Source of the DNA: an uncultured Bacilli bacterium
GTDB lineage: Bacteria; Bacillota_I; Bacilli_A; RF39; UBA660
Direction: 5' to 3'
DNA: 6,685 nucleotides
Assembly (NCBI GenBank): GCA_944327405.1
Contig: CALVHK010000054.1
Span: 1 to 6,685 of the forward strand
Part shown: in pieces, positions 1 to 5,272 of the stretch
Position numbering within the stretch: the stretch's first letter is position 1
Layout: each line of letters opens with the position of its first letter
Program-made: the position numbers and the translations under genes
The notes under the pieces: model-generated
Databases searched by the model: none
Told to the model about the DNA's origin: nothing
Seen by the model: the letters and a program-made list of their open reading frames with translations, nothing else

Positions 1-53
1 TCTAATATATCACACACATACTCATCAAACTCGCATTTTAAACGTTTTGTCAT
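1..53 (-). CDS. N-terminal fragment of an unidentified protein, cut by the window edge
   Basis: An ATG at 53-51 opens a reading frame that stays open to the left edge and gives MTKRLKCEFDEYVCDIL. A strong ribosome binding site, AGGAG (66-62), sits 8 nt upstream of the ATG, and a good sigma-A promoter lies at 89-117, so both translation and transcription signals support a real start. Only 17 codons are visible. No domain, signal peptide or membrane segment can be recognised and I cannot name the family. A second promoter at 243-271, followed by a hairpin and terminator, lies further upstream and might add attenuated transcription into this gene, which is inference. Confidence 0.65.
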   Translation of the reverse strand, partial: MTKRLKCEFDEYVCDIL

Positions 54-88
54 TTCTTCAACTCCTATTTTAATTTGCGACTATTAAC

Positions 89-117
89 ATTATAGTAAAT
101 TATACTCGATTTGTAAA
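89..117 (-). promoter_or_regulatory. sigma-A promoter of the gene starting at 53
   Basis: On the minus strand, -35 TTTACA (117-112) and -10 TATAAT (94-89) are separated by exactly 17 nt. Transcription would begin near 82, giving a leader of about 29 nt that contains the AGGAG ribosome binding site. A second TATAAT (104-99) is too close to the -35 to be used with it. Confidence 0.65.
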
Positions 118-159
118 GGATAAATGCTTAATTTTTTTACTATAATTCATCGCACTCTC

Positions 160-195
160 TTTTTCTTAAAAGAAAAAGCCGTCATATATAGACGG
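160..195 (-). terminator. intrinsic terminator of the small RNA / leader
   Basis: On the minus strand a 5-bp GC-rich stem, CCGTC (195-191) with GACGG (183-179), encloses a 7-nt loop. It is followed by C and then TTTTTCTTTT. The stem is short, so termination may be partial. Just beyond it, 159-178 is a near-perfect AT palindrome, CTTTTTCTT / AAGAAAAAG, which may stabilise the structure. Confidence 0.55.
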
Positions 196-236
196 TAATA
201 TTCGTTATTTTAGAACCCCCTATTATCCCAAATAAC
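160..236 (-). ncRNA. candidate small structured RNA or attenuated leader of unknown class
   Basis: Transcription from the consensus promoter at 243-271 should start at about 236. The RNA would begin GUUAUUU (236-230), which pairs perfectly with AAAUAAC (210-204); at DNA level the repeat is 9 bp, TCGTTATTT / AAATAACGA. The 19-nt loop contains GGGAUAAUAGGGGGUUCUA. After a short linker comes the terminator hairpin (195-179) and a U-rich tail, so the product would be about 70-75 nt. No start codon with suitable spacing follows the GGGGG run. It does not match a riboswitch class I recognise. It may be a free small RNA or an attenuator for the gene at 53. The evidence is structural only. Confidence 0.45.
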
Positions 237-242
237 GATATC

Positions 243-271
243 ATTATAGCATATTTTCGGCCATTTGTCAA
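243..271 (-). promoter_or_regulatory. perfect consensus sigma-A promoter of the small RNA / leader
   Basis: On the minus strand, TTGACA (271-266), a 17-nt spacer and TATAAT (248-243) match the housekeeping consensus at every position. It lies just downstream of the fic stop codon and points away from fic. Its -35 box lies in an inverted repeat (258-280) that could be an operator. Confidence 0.75.
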
Positions 272-280
272 AAATGGTCG
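258..280. repeat. inverted repeat overlapping the -35 box, operator candidate
   Basis: CGGCCATTT (258-266) and AAATGGTCG (272-280) form 9-bp arms with one mismatch and a 5-bp spacer. The repeat covers the TTGACA box of the promoter at 243-271, the placement expected of a repressor site. No T-run follows on either strand, so it is unlikely to be a terminator. It could also form a stem in the 3' end of the fic transcript. Confidence 0.45.
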
Positions 281-297
281 GGAGTTAGTCTCGGATA

Positions 298-837
298 TTA
301 ATCTTCTGTTTCATAATAATAAGATGTTTCAATACCTTTAAAAATGGTATTTAAGCTTAAATCATCGGTTAAATTATTCATAATTAAAGTTTTAATTTCT
401 AAAGTATTTACTGGGCTTCTTTCCATCGCCTGCAAATAAAGTTTTTTGTCTATTTTTTCCCAATTTACTATCTTATTTAAGATCTTTTTTAATATTAAAT
501 CTAACCAAATTCTGGTACTTCTCCCATTTCCTTCTAAAAAAGGATGGGCAATATTCATTTCAACGTATTTGTTGATAATATCATCTAAACTAGACTCACT
601 CATCGTTTCAATTTTCTTTAATATGTCTTCAAGATATAAAAAGCTCGCAAATCTAAAATTACCTTTAGAAATGTTTTCTTTTCTTATTTTACCAGCAAAG
701 TCATATAAATCATTAAATAAATACTTGTGTATCTGTTGTAATCCTTTTACTGTTCCGACTTCGATTTTATCAATATCTCCGCTTGTGAATAATTTTTTAG
801 CATTTTCTATGTTTTTTTCAGCATTTTTATTCATCAT
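298..837 (-). CDS. fic: Fic family protein, class III (self-inhibited AMP-transferase)
   Basis: Fic enzymes transfer AMP, or sometimes another phosphate-containing group, from a nucleotide onto a hydroxyl side chain of a target protein. The 179-aa product has the full signature HPFLEGNGRSTR at residues 98-109, with catalytic His98, metal-binding Glu102, Asn104, and Arg106 and Arg109. It also has the usual upstream segments LYDFAGKIR (44-52) and the flap FRFASFLYLEDIL (61-73). The C-terminus ends SYYYETED; S172-xxx-E176 matches the inhibitory helix motif [S/T]xxxE[G/N] of class III Fic proteins such as the Neisseria enzyme, except that Thr follows the Glu. No antitoxin gene is adjacent, as expected for class III. 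GTATGATG offers two in-frame starts (837 and 834) behind a GGGTGG ribosome binding site. The target is unknown. The gene has its own promoter and lies downstream of the clpB terminator, so it is probably monocistronic. Confidence 0.9.
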   Translation of the reverse strand: MMNKNAEKNIENAKKLFTSGDIDKIEVGTVKGLQQIHKYLFNDLYDFAGKIRKENISKGNFRFASFLYLEDILKKIETMSESSLDDIINKYVEMNIAHPFLEGNGRSTRIWLDLILKKILNKIVNWEKIDKKLYLQAMERSPVNTLEIKTLIMNNLTDDLSLNTIFKGIETSYYYETED

Positions 838-859
838 ACCACCCTATTTTTATATTATT

Positions 860-888
860 ATTTTACCAAATTTCTATCAAAAAGTCAT
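860..888 (-). promoter_or_regulatory. probable fic promoter with extended -10
   Basis: On the minus strand, ATGACT (888-883; 4 of 6 consensus bases), a 17-nt spacer and TAAAAT (865-860; 5 of 6) are preceded by TGG, giving an extended -10. Transcription would begin near 853, about 16 nt before the start codon. A weaker alternative is TTGATA (880-875) with TAATAT (857-852), also 17 nt apart. Confidence 0.45.
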
Positions 889-898
889 TTTTTTCACT

Positions 899-928
899 AA
901 AAAACAAGTATATTCAATGATACTTGTT
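899..928 (-). terminator. intrinsic terminator of clpB
   Basis: On the minus strand, AACAAGTAT (928-920) and ATACTTGTT (911-903) form a perfect 9-bp stem with an 8-nt loop, followed by TTTT (902-899). The stem starts inside the clpB stop codon (929-927), so gene and terminator overlap. It separates clpB from fic. Confidence 0.75.
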
Positions 929-3029
929 AATTTAATACTAATTTATCATCTTTTACATCGACAGTAATCGTTTCGCCATATTTAATTTCATCTTTGATAA
1001 TTTTATCCGCTAGCAACGTTTCAATATTGTGGGTTACAAAACGTTTAATTGGTCTTGCACCGTAGGCTTCTTCATAAGAGTGATCGATAATATAGTCTTT
1101 GGCTTTTCGAGTAAGTTCAAGATGTAAGTTAATATTTTTAAGTCTTGATTCTGTTTCATGAATGATTTTATCAAGAATGTTTACGACTACATCTTTGCCT
1201 AGGGATTTGAATATTACGATTTCATCAATACGGTTAATGAATTCGGGACGGAAATGTCTTTTTAAAGCTTCCATTACTTTGGCCTCTTGATCACTTTCAT
1301 TATCAAGTATGTATTCACTACCTAAGTTAGATGTCATGATAATAATGGTATTTTTAAAGTCAACGAGTTTTCCGGTACTATCCGTAATACGACCATCATC
1401 TAGTATTTGAAGTAATATGTTAAATACATCAGGATGAGCTTTTTCAATTTCATCAAACAAGACAATACTGTATGGGTTACGTCTTACGGCCTCAGTTAAC
1501 TCTCCACCTTCGTCATAGCCAACATATCCTGGAGGAGCTCCAACGAGTCTAGAGACATTGAAGGCTTCCATATATTCGGAACAGTCAATTCTTACCATGT
1601 GACGTTCGTCATCAAATAGTTCGTAAGCTAGGGCTTTGGCAAGTTCTGTTTTACCTACACCAGTCGGACCCATGAATATGAATGAGCCAATTGGTCTATT
1701 TGGGTCTTTAATACCACTTCTAGCCCGAATAATGGCATCGCTTACGACTTTAACAGCCTCATCTTGACCGATTACTCGTTTTTTCAAGTTTGTTTCTAGA
1801 TTAAGTAGTTTTTCTTTTTCACCACTTACTAGTTTTTGAATAGGAATATTGGTCCATTTAGCAACAATAGATGCAATATCTTCTTCTGTTACGGTATCAC
1901 TAAGCATCTCTCCGTCAATTTTACTTCTTAAAGTTTCTAGTTCTTGCTCTAATTTAGGAATTTCACCGTGACGAAGACGAGCAGCGGTCTCTAAGTCATA
2001 GTTGTTTTCCGCAGTTTCTAGTTTGAATCTTGCTTGGTCTAATTCTTCTTTTTTCTTGTTAATATCATCATTTAGACTTTTCTCTTCTTCCCACTTTGAA
2101 CGCATTTTTGCTTCTTCTTCTTTAAGGCTTGCAATTTCGGTTTCTAATTCGGCTTTACGAGCTTTGGATAACTCATCTTTTTCCTTCTTAATTGCTTCAC
2201 GTTCAATTTCTAAACTCATAATTTTACGAGTTAGCGTGTCTAGTTCCGTTGGAACACTAGCCATCTGCATCTTGATGGTAGCACATGCTTCATCGACCAA
2301 GTCAATAGCTTTATCTGGTAAGAATCGATCTGTGATGTAACGATCACTAAGAGTTGCCGCACTAATTAAGGCACTATCCTTAATGTTTACACTGTGGAAT
2401 AATTCAAATTTTTCTTTTAATCCACGAAGTATTGTAATCGTATCTTCGACGTTTGGTTCTTTTACCATAATTTTTTGCAAACGACGTTCTAAGGCACCAT
2501 CTTTTTCAATATACTTACGATATTCATTTAGAGTGGTAGCACCAATTAGTCTAATTTCACCACGAGCTAACATTGGTTTTAACATGTTGCCAGCATCCAT
2601 AGCACCTTCTGCACCAGCTCCAACAATCATGTGTATTTCATCTATGAATAATATAATATCCCCATTGGAATCACTAATTTCTTTTAGAACTTTTTTTAGA
2701 CGTTCCTCAAATTCACCACGGTATTTGGCACCTGCAATTAAAGCTCCAAGGTCTAAGGACCAAATTCTTTTTCCTTTTAGGGTACTTGGAACATCACCTT
2801 TTACTATACGAGCTGCGAGTCCTTCAACAATGGCTGTTTTACCAACACCAGGTTCGCCAATTAATACTGGGTTATTTTTGGTTTTTCTTGATAAAACACG
2901 AATAATACTACGTATTTCATCATCTCTCCCGATGACAGGGTCAACTTTATTCTGTTTTACTGCCTCGGTTATATCACGTCCATATTTTTCTAGAACATTT
3001 TCTTGTTCTTCCTGCATATTTGGATACAT
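927..3029 (-). CDS. clpB: ATP-dependent disaggregase ClpB, short form lacking the N-terminal domain
   Basis: ClpB is a hexameric cytosolic AAA+ machine that works with DnaK to pull proteins out of aggregates. Counting from the GTG at 3038, the first ATPase domain has Walker A GEPGVGKT (61-68), pore loop YRG (106-108), Walker B IILFIDE (128-134) and arginine fingers ALERR (182-186). The charged coiled-coil middle domain spans about 262-385. The second ATPase domain has GPTGVGKT (457-464), GYVG (504-507), SIVLFDE (524-530), NRIDE (602-606) and sensor-2 GARP (660-663). The product is about 700 aa against about 860 for typical ClpB: the substrate-binding N domain (~150 aa) is missing. A perfect promoter ends only about 20 nt upstream, so the missing domain is not a mis-called start. 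AAGGAT lies only 2 nt from the GTG but about 10 nt from the ATG at 3029, so 3029 is the better start. The CIRCE operator indicates HrcA heat-shock control. Confidence 0.95.
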   Translation of the reverse strand: MYPNMQEEQENVLEKYGRDITEAVKQNKVDPVIGRDDEIRSIIRVLSRKTKNNPVLIGEPGVGKTAIVEGLAARIVKGDVPSTLKGKRIWSLDLGALIAGAKYRGEFEERLKKVLKEISDSNGDIILFIDEIHMIVGAGAEGAMDAGNMLKPMLARGEIRLIGATTLNEYRKYIEKDGALERRLQKIMVKEPNVEDTITILRGLKEKFELFHSVNIKDSALISAATLSDRYITDRFLPDKAIDLVDEACATIKMQMASVPTELDTLTRKIMSLEIEREAIKKEKDELSKARKAELETEIASLKEEEAKMRSKWEEEKSLNDDINKKKEELDQARFKLETAENNYDLETAARLRHGEIPKLEQELETLRSKIDGEMLSDTVTEEDIASIVAKWTNIPIQKLVSGEKEKLLNLETNLKKRVIGQDEAVKVVSDAIIRARSGIKDPNRPIGSFIFMGPTGVGKTELAKALAYELFDDERHMVRIDCSEYMEAFNVSRLVGAPPGYVGYDEGGELTEAVRRNPYSIVLFDEIEKAHPDVFNILLQILDDGRITDSTGKLVDFKNTIIIMTSNLGSEYILDNESDQEAKVMEALKRHFRPEFINRIDEIVIFKSLGKDVVVNILDKIIHETESRLKNINLHLELTRKAKDYIIDHSYEEAYGARPIKRFVTHNIETLLADKIIKDEIKYGETITVDVKDDKLVLN

Positions 3030-3059
3030 ATTTAACACATCCTTTCTATTACGAACATG

Positions 3060-3088
3060 ATTATAACATGAAAATTAGCACTTGTCAA
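3060..3088 (-). promoter_or_regulatory. perfect consensus sigma-A promoter of clpB
   Basis: On the minus strand, TTGACA (3088-3083), a 17-nt spacer and TATAAT (3065-3060) are a full consensus match. The -35 box lies in the CIRCE spacer, so HrcA binding should block polymerase directly. The transcript would begin near 3053 and has a short leader with the AGAAAGGAT ribosome binding site. Confidence 0.85.
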
Positions 3089-3103
3089 GCACAAGTGCTA
3101 ATT
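3073..3103. promoter_or_regulatory. CIRCE operator (HrcA binding site) within a 13-bp inverted repeat
   Basis: TTAGCACTT (3075-3083), 9 bp, AAGTGCTAA (3093-3101) matches the CIRCE consensus TTAGCACTC-N9-GAGTGCTAA except for one symmetrical change in each arm. The pairing extends beyond CIRCE: AATTAGCACTTGT (3073-3085) and ACAAGTGCTAATT (3091-3103) are perfect 13-bp arms around a 5-bp centre. The stop codon of the upstream surface-protein gene (3100-3098) lies inside one arm and the clpB -35 box inside the centre and other arm. As RNA read leftwards, the hairpin is followed by UUUUC, so it may weakly terminate the upstream transcript. Confidence 0.88.
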
Positions 3104-4279
3104 CACTACATATGGGTTGGTTGAGGTGCCTGATCCGGTTAAAGTGACATCAGCACGGAGGTTGATGACAGGCCGAATGCCAGGTGCAAGATATACACCA
3201 CGGCTAGCAATGTAACCAGCCGCCTTCACATTATACACACTAGTGTGATCTGTCGCTGCAAAAAAATTACATGGAGACATAGTCCAATAATTACTGTTTG
3301 TATACAAGTAAAAATTATTATTGCTTGATGTGTATCCTCCTGCATACCACACTTCATCCATGGTAATTAATCCAATTGGATACGTTAATGCTTGATTTCC
3401 TCTATTGCTACTACTTACCGTAAATAAATCACCGTTATTACTACATTCAAATGTTGGTGTTCCGATATTAAGTAGTCTGTTATATGCTGCATAGTCTGTT
3501 GATCTTGTTCCCGTTCCAGTTCCGCTATATGGTGTTCGATCGTTGCAGAAACCAGCATTCATATCGATATGTTCTGCCTCATCTTCTAAATTATTATAAT
3601 ACCATTCATCTAATACTCCTTTGATTGTACTATCTGTTCCTAGGCCGTGTACTTGATTTTCTGTATACATATATCCTACATACATATTATTACCATATGT
3701 ACTATTGAATGCACTTGTTCCGATTTGTGTTCCTGTTCCTGTTGTTTGGGCGTTTCCATCTCCACTGTAAATTAATCGTATACTTCCATCTCCATTAATT
3801 CTTATAATTCTCCAGTAGAATCCTGCAAACTTAACCCAATTATCATTTACATCTCCTCTGTAATAATAAGTTGTTCCATCATCATCTTCTGCTGTATATA
3901 ATCCCACTGTTGCTTCATCACATCCGCTACTACAGCTTGTATTGGAATAATTTGGTGTCCCTGTTCCTAATTCTGTATTTGCTAAAATATAATCTTTTGC
4001 AGATACTTTATCCACAAAAGTAACATCACACTTCGTTCCTTTAGTTACAAAGTTGGTTACTGTTATTTCCCAATTATTTTCATCAAATGAAGCTGATGCA
4101 TCATTATCACAAACAATGCTATTTACTGTATATCCACTATCCTTTGTAGGAAATGATTCTAATTGTTCGTTGTTATAATAAGCCGTTATAATAATATCGC
4201 CTGGTGAATAGTTTACTGTTCCATTAATGAGTGGCATTTTATCAGTGAATATATATTTTGCTCTGGTAAACTGTAGCAC
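3098..4279 (-). CDS. membrane-anchored extracellular protein, Gly/Thr/Asn-rich, function unknown
   Basis: Bounds given are those of the longest intact frame (393 aa from a GTG), but that GTG lies inside a membrane segment and has no ribosome binding site; the frame continues upstream to about 4362 (separate entry). After the anchor comes a mature-looking N-terminal part (residues 15-95) with C57 and C84, then C116/C120. A conserved-looking core follows: FYWRIIRINGDGSIRLIY (154-171), LITMDEVWYAGG (304-315), YWTMSP (331-336) and IRPVINLRADV (368-378). Tracts such as GTGTGT are low-complexity. I associate this pattern with surface proteins present in many copies in uncultured gut Firmicutes; a DUF6273- or C-type-lectin-like fold is a guess. 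The Cys pairs suggest disulfides outside the cell. Codons beyond residue ~340 are far richer in G+C than the rest. The stop codon lies in the clpB CIRCE element and no separate terminator is seen. Confidence 0.75.
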   Translation of the reverse strand: MLQFTRAKYIFTDKMPLINGTVNYSPGDIIITAYYNNEQLESFPTKDSGYTVNSIVCDNDASASFDENNWEITVTNFVTKGTKCDVTFVDKVSAKDYILANTELGTGTPNYSNTSCSSGCDEATVGLYTAEDDDGTTYYYRGDVNDNWVKFAGFYWRIIRINGDGSIRLIYSGDGNAQTTGTGTQIGTSAFNSTYGNNMYVGYMYTENQVHGLGTDSTIKGVLDEWYYNNLEDEAEHIDMNAGFCNDRTPYSGTGTGTRSTDYAAYNRLLNIGTPTFECSNNGDLFTVSSSNRGNQALTYPIGLITMDEVWYAGGYTSSNNNFYLYTNSNYWTMSPCNFFAATDHTSVYNVKAAGYIASRGVYLAPGIRPVINLRADVTLTGSGTSTNPYVVN

Positions 4280-4362
4280 TATTGCTGCGATAATTGCTAT
4301 TACTACTACTCCTATAATGATATTTCTTTTTAAATTGCTTTTCTTTAAAGTTTCAAAAGCAT
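4280..4362 (-). pseudogene. N-terminal signal-anchor coding segment with out-of-frame start (apparent 1-nt frameshift)
   Basis: In the frame of the gene at 3098-4279, codons upstream of the GTG read AFETLKKSNLKR, then a hydrophobic stretch NIIIGVVVIAIIAAIVLQF, a classic positively charged N-terminus plus signal anchor. No in-frame start codon lies between these codons and the upstream stop TAG (4366-4364). An ATG at 4362-4360, preceded by AGGGA (4371-4367), is perfectly placed but one base out of frame and runs into TAA after five codons (MLLKL). One extra base between ATG and CTTTTG would give MAFETLKK and a normal membrane-anchored protein. Either the gene carries a real one-base deletion or the sequence has an error here. 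Confidence 0.65.
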
Positions 4363-4405
4363 ACTATCCCTACTTTCTTAAGTATCCTATCACGTATTAA
4401 GATAA

Positions 4406-4434
4406 ATTTCATTACATTCGACAAAACTTGTCAA
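4406..4434 (-). promoter_or_regulatory. probable promoter of the surface-protein gene
   Basis: On the minus strand, a perfect -35 TTGACA (4434-4429) is followed after 17 nt by TGAAAT (4411-4406), which keeps 4 of 6 consensus bases. The leader would run about 37 nt from near 4399 to the ATG at 4362. The weak -10 suggests either low activity or dependence on an activator. The -35 overlaps a small inverted repeat, GACAA / TTGTC (4420-4432). Confidence 0.5.
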
Positions 4435-4444
4435 AACATTATTT

Positions 4445-4503
4445 TTTATCCTCATATAATTATCTACTATATATTTCTAGTATACAATATCGTTGAGGAT
4501 AAA
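4445..4503. repeat. widely spaced 10-bp inverted repeat in the divergent intergenic region
   Basis: TTTATCCTCA (4445-4454) and TGAGGATAAA (4494-4503) are perfectly complementary 10-bp arms 39 bp apart. A second pair, TACTA (4465-4469) / TAGTA (4478-4482), nests inside. No T-run follows either arm, so a terminator is unlikely. The left arm lies about 10 bp upstream of the -35 box of the surface-protein promoter, which suits a pair of sites for a dimeric regulator. Confidence 0.5.
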
Positions 4504-4510
4504 TCAATAA

Positions 4511-4571
4511 TTTTGTGATTTTTGGTGTCATTTAGTAATTATTTGTGTCAATTATTAGCATTAATTCTAAT
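4511..4571 (+). promoter_or_regulatory. promoter region of the first XRE gene with repeated half-sites
   Basis: TTGTGT (4543-4548), a 17-nt spacer and TCTAAT (4566-4571; 5 of 6) form a plausible promoter with start near 4578. Three related motifs precede or overlap it: TTTTGTGATT (4511-4520), TTTGGTGTCA (4521-4530) and TTTGTGTCA (4542-4550). The last two form an imperfect direct repeat about 21 bp apart, and the last covers the -35 box. TTTTGTGATT recurs within the inverted repeat before the second XRE gene, so these may be autoregulatory sites, which is inference. Confidence 0.4.
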
Positions 4572-4607
4572 TATATGAAAAAATATTCTTAGAAAGAGTT
4601 GTTGGGT

Positions 4608-5132
4608 ATGGATAAGAATGTTACTATTATTGAAAAAAGAATTTGCTTTTTAAGAGAGCAGAGACATCTTACTCAAGAAGAGTTAGCTAGTATGCTTCAT
4701 GTATCTCGCAGTTTAATCAATAATTGGGAAAATGGTTATACAAATTTATCTTTGAAACAATTAATTAAACTGGCTTCTATTTATCAAGTTCCGGTGGATT
4801 ATTTACTCGGTATTATTAATGAAATTGATGCATTCCCTTACGCATATATTCAAGAAATGGATTTAAAAACAATTGGCTCTAAATTAAAAGATATTCGTAA
4901 ATTTTATGGCTTGACCCAAGAACAATTTGCTCAAAAAATCGATACCAAAAGAAGTAGTATTAGTTATTACGAAAGTGGTAAGATGATGATCAGTACGGCT
5001 GATTTAAAACAAATATGTGAAACTTTTGGTGTTAGTGCGGATTATATCGTAGGTAATTTGGAGGAAAATATTCCAAGAGAAAAGAAAGTAAAAATTACCA
5101 TACATGAAATAAAAGAAAAAGTTAGTAACTAA
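4608..5132 (+). CDS. double helix-turn-helix XRE-family transcriptional regulator, copy 1
   Basis: The 174-aa protein is two Cro/CI-type (HTH_3) DNA-binding domains in tandem. Domain 1 spans about 8-67, with helix-turn-helix LTQEELASMLHVSRSLINNW (21-40). Domain 2 spans about 88-149, with LTQEQFAQKIDTKRSSISYY (102-121). The linker INEIDAFPYAYIQEMDLK joins them. A short basic tail, REKKVKITIHEIKEKVSN, ends the protein; there is no peptidase, membrane or ligand domain. The ATG at 4608 is chosen over TTG codons at 4599 and 4602 because AAAGAG (4593-4598) sits 9 nt upstream and because the paralogue at 5273 starts at the same residue. It is about 76% identical to that paralogue. It is divergent from the surface-protein gene, so it may regulate itself, its neighbour or both. 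A terminator follows directly. Confidence 0.9.
   Translation: MDKNVTIIEKRICFLREQRHLTQEELASMLHVSRSLINNWENGYTNLSLKQLIKLASIYQVPVDYLLGIINEIDAFPYAYIQEMDLKTIGSKLKDIRKFYGLTQEQFAQKIDTKRSSISYYESGKMMISTADLKQICETFGVSADYIVGNLEENIPREKKVKITIHEIKEKVSN
4794..4855 (+). repeat. 62-nt block identical to 5459-5520 in the second XRE gene
   Basis: Residues 63-82 are encoded by exactly the same bases in both tandem genes, including every third codon position. The flanking sequence on both sides carries frequent synonymous differences. The second copy is at 5459-5520, offset 665 bp in the same orientation. The block covers the end of the first HTH domain and the linker. Confidence 0.85.
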
Positions 5133-5155
5133 AGTGCATAGAAGTGCACTTTTTT
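5131..5155 (+). terminator. intrinsic terminator of the first XRE gene
   Basis: AAAGTGCA (5131-5138) and TGCACTTT (5145-5152) form a perfect 8-bp stem with a 6-nt loop, TAGAAG. The T-run continues to 5155. The stem begins inside the stop codon (5130-5132). It implies that the second XRE gene is transcribed mainly from its own promoter. Confidence 0.8.
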
Positions 5156-5180
5156 ATATGCCTTATTTATAACAAATTAT

Positions 5181-5215
5181 GTTAAAATCACAATATTTTT
5201 GTGATTATTTTTAAC
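5181..5215. promoter_or_regulatory. inverted repeat upstream of the second XRE gene, operator and promoter candidate
   Basis: AATCACAA (5186-5193) and TTGTGATT (5199-5206) are perfect 8-bp arms around 5 bp. They are flanked by GTTAAAA (5181-5187) and TTTTAAC (5209-5215), which extend the symmetry with a small offset. The right arm, TTTTTGTGATT, matches the half-site before the first XRE gene. TTGTGA (5199-5204) with TATAAA (5220-5225), 15 bp apart, could be a suboptimal promoter. TATAAT at 5254-5259 is too close to the start codon to serve a leader containing the ribosome binding site. The XRE proteins themselves are the likeliest ligands, which is inference. Confidence 0.45.
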
Positions 5216-5272
5216 GCATTATAAACTTAAAAATAAAAGTGTGAAAAAATAGTTATAATGAGGTTGAAGTGT

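Noticed and set aside
100..150. Short minus-strand frame of 16 codons starting ATG AAT TAT AGT
   Set aside because: The upstream AGAGAG is a poor ribosome binding site, the frame overlaps the promoter of the next gene, and the peptide resembles nothing known.
446..967. Plus-strand open frame opposite fic
   Set aside because: It is antisense to a gene with a complete Fic motif, has no ribosome binding site or recognisable domain, and reads as low-complexity hydrophobic sequence from AT-rich DNA.
2002..3060. Two plus-strand open frames opposite clpB
   Set aside because: Both lie entirely within the clpB coding region on the other strand; their Ser/Ile-rich translations are shadows of clpB codons.
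5254..5259. TATAAT just before the second XRE gene as its -10 box
   Set aside because: No -35 at a suitable distance, and transcription from it would start after the GAGG ribosome binding site at 5260-5263.
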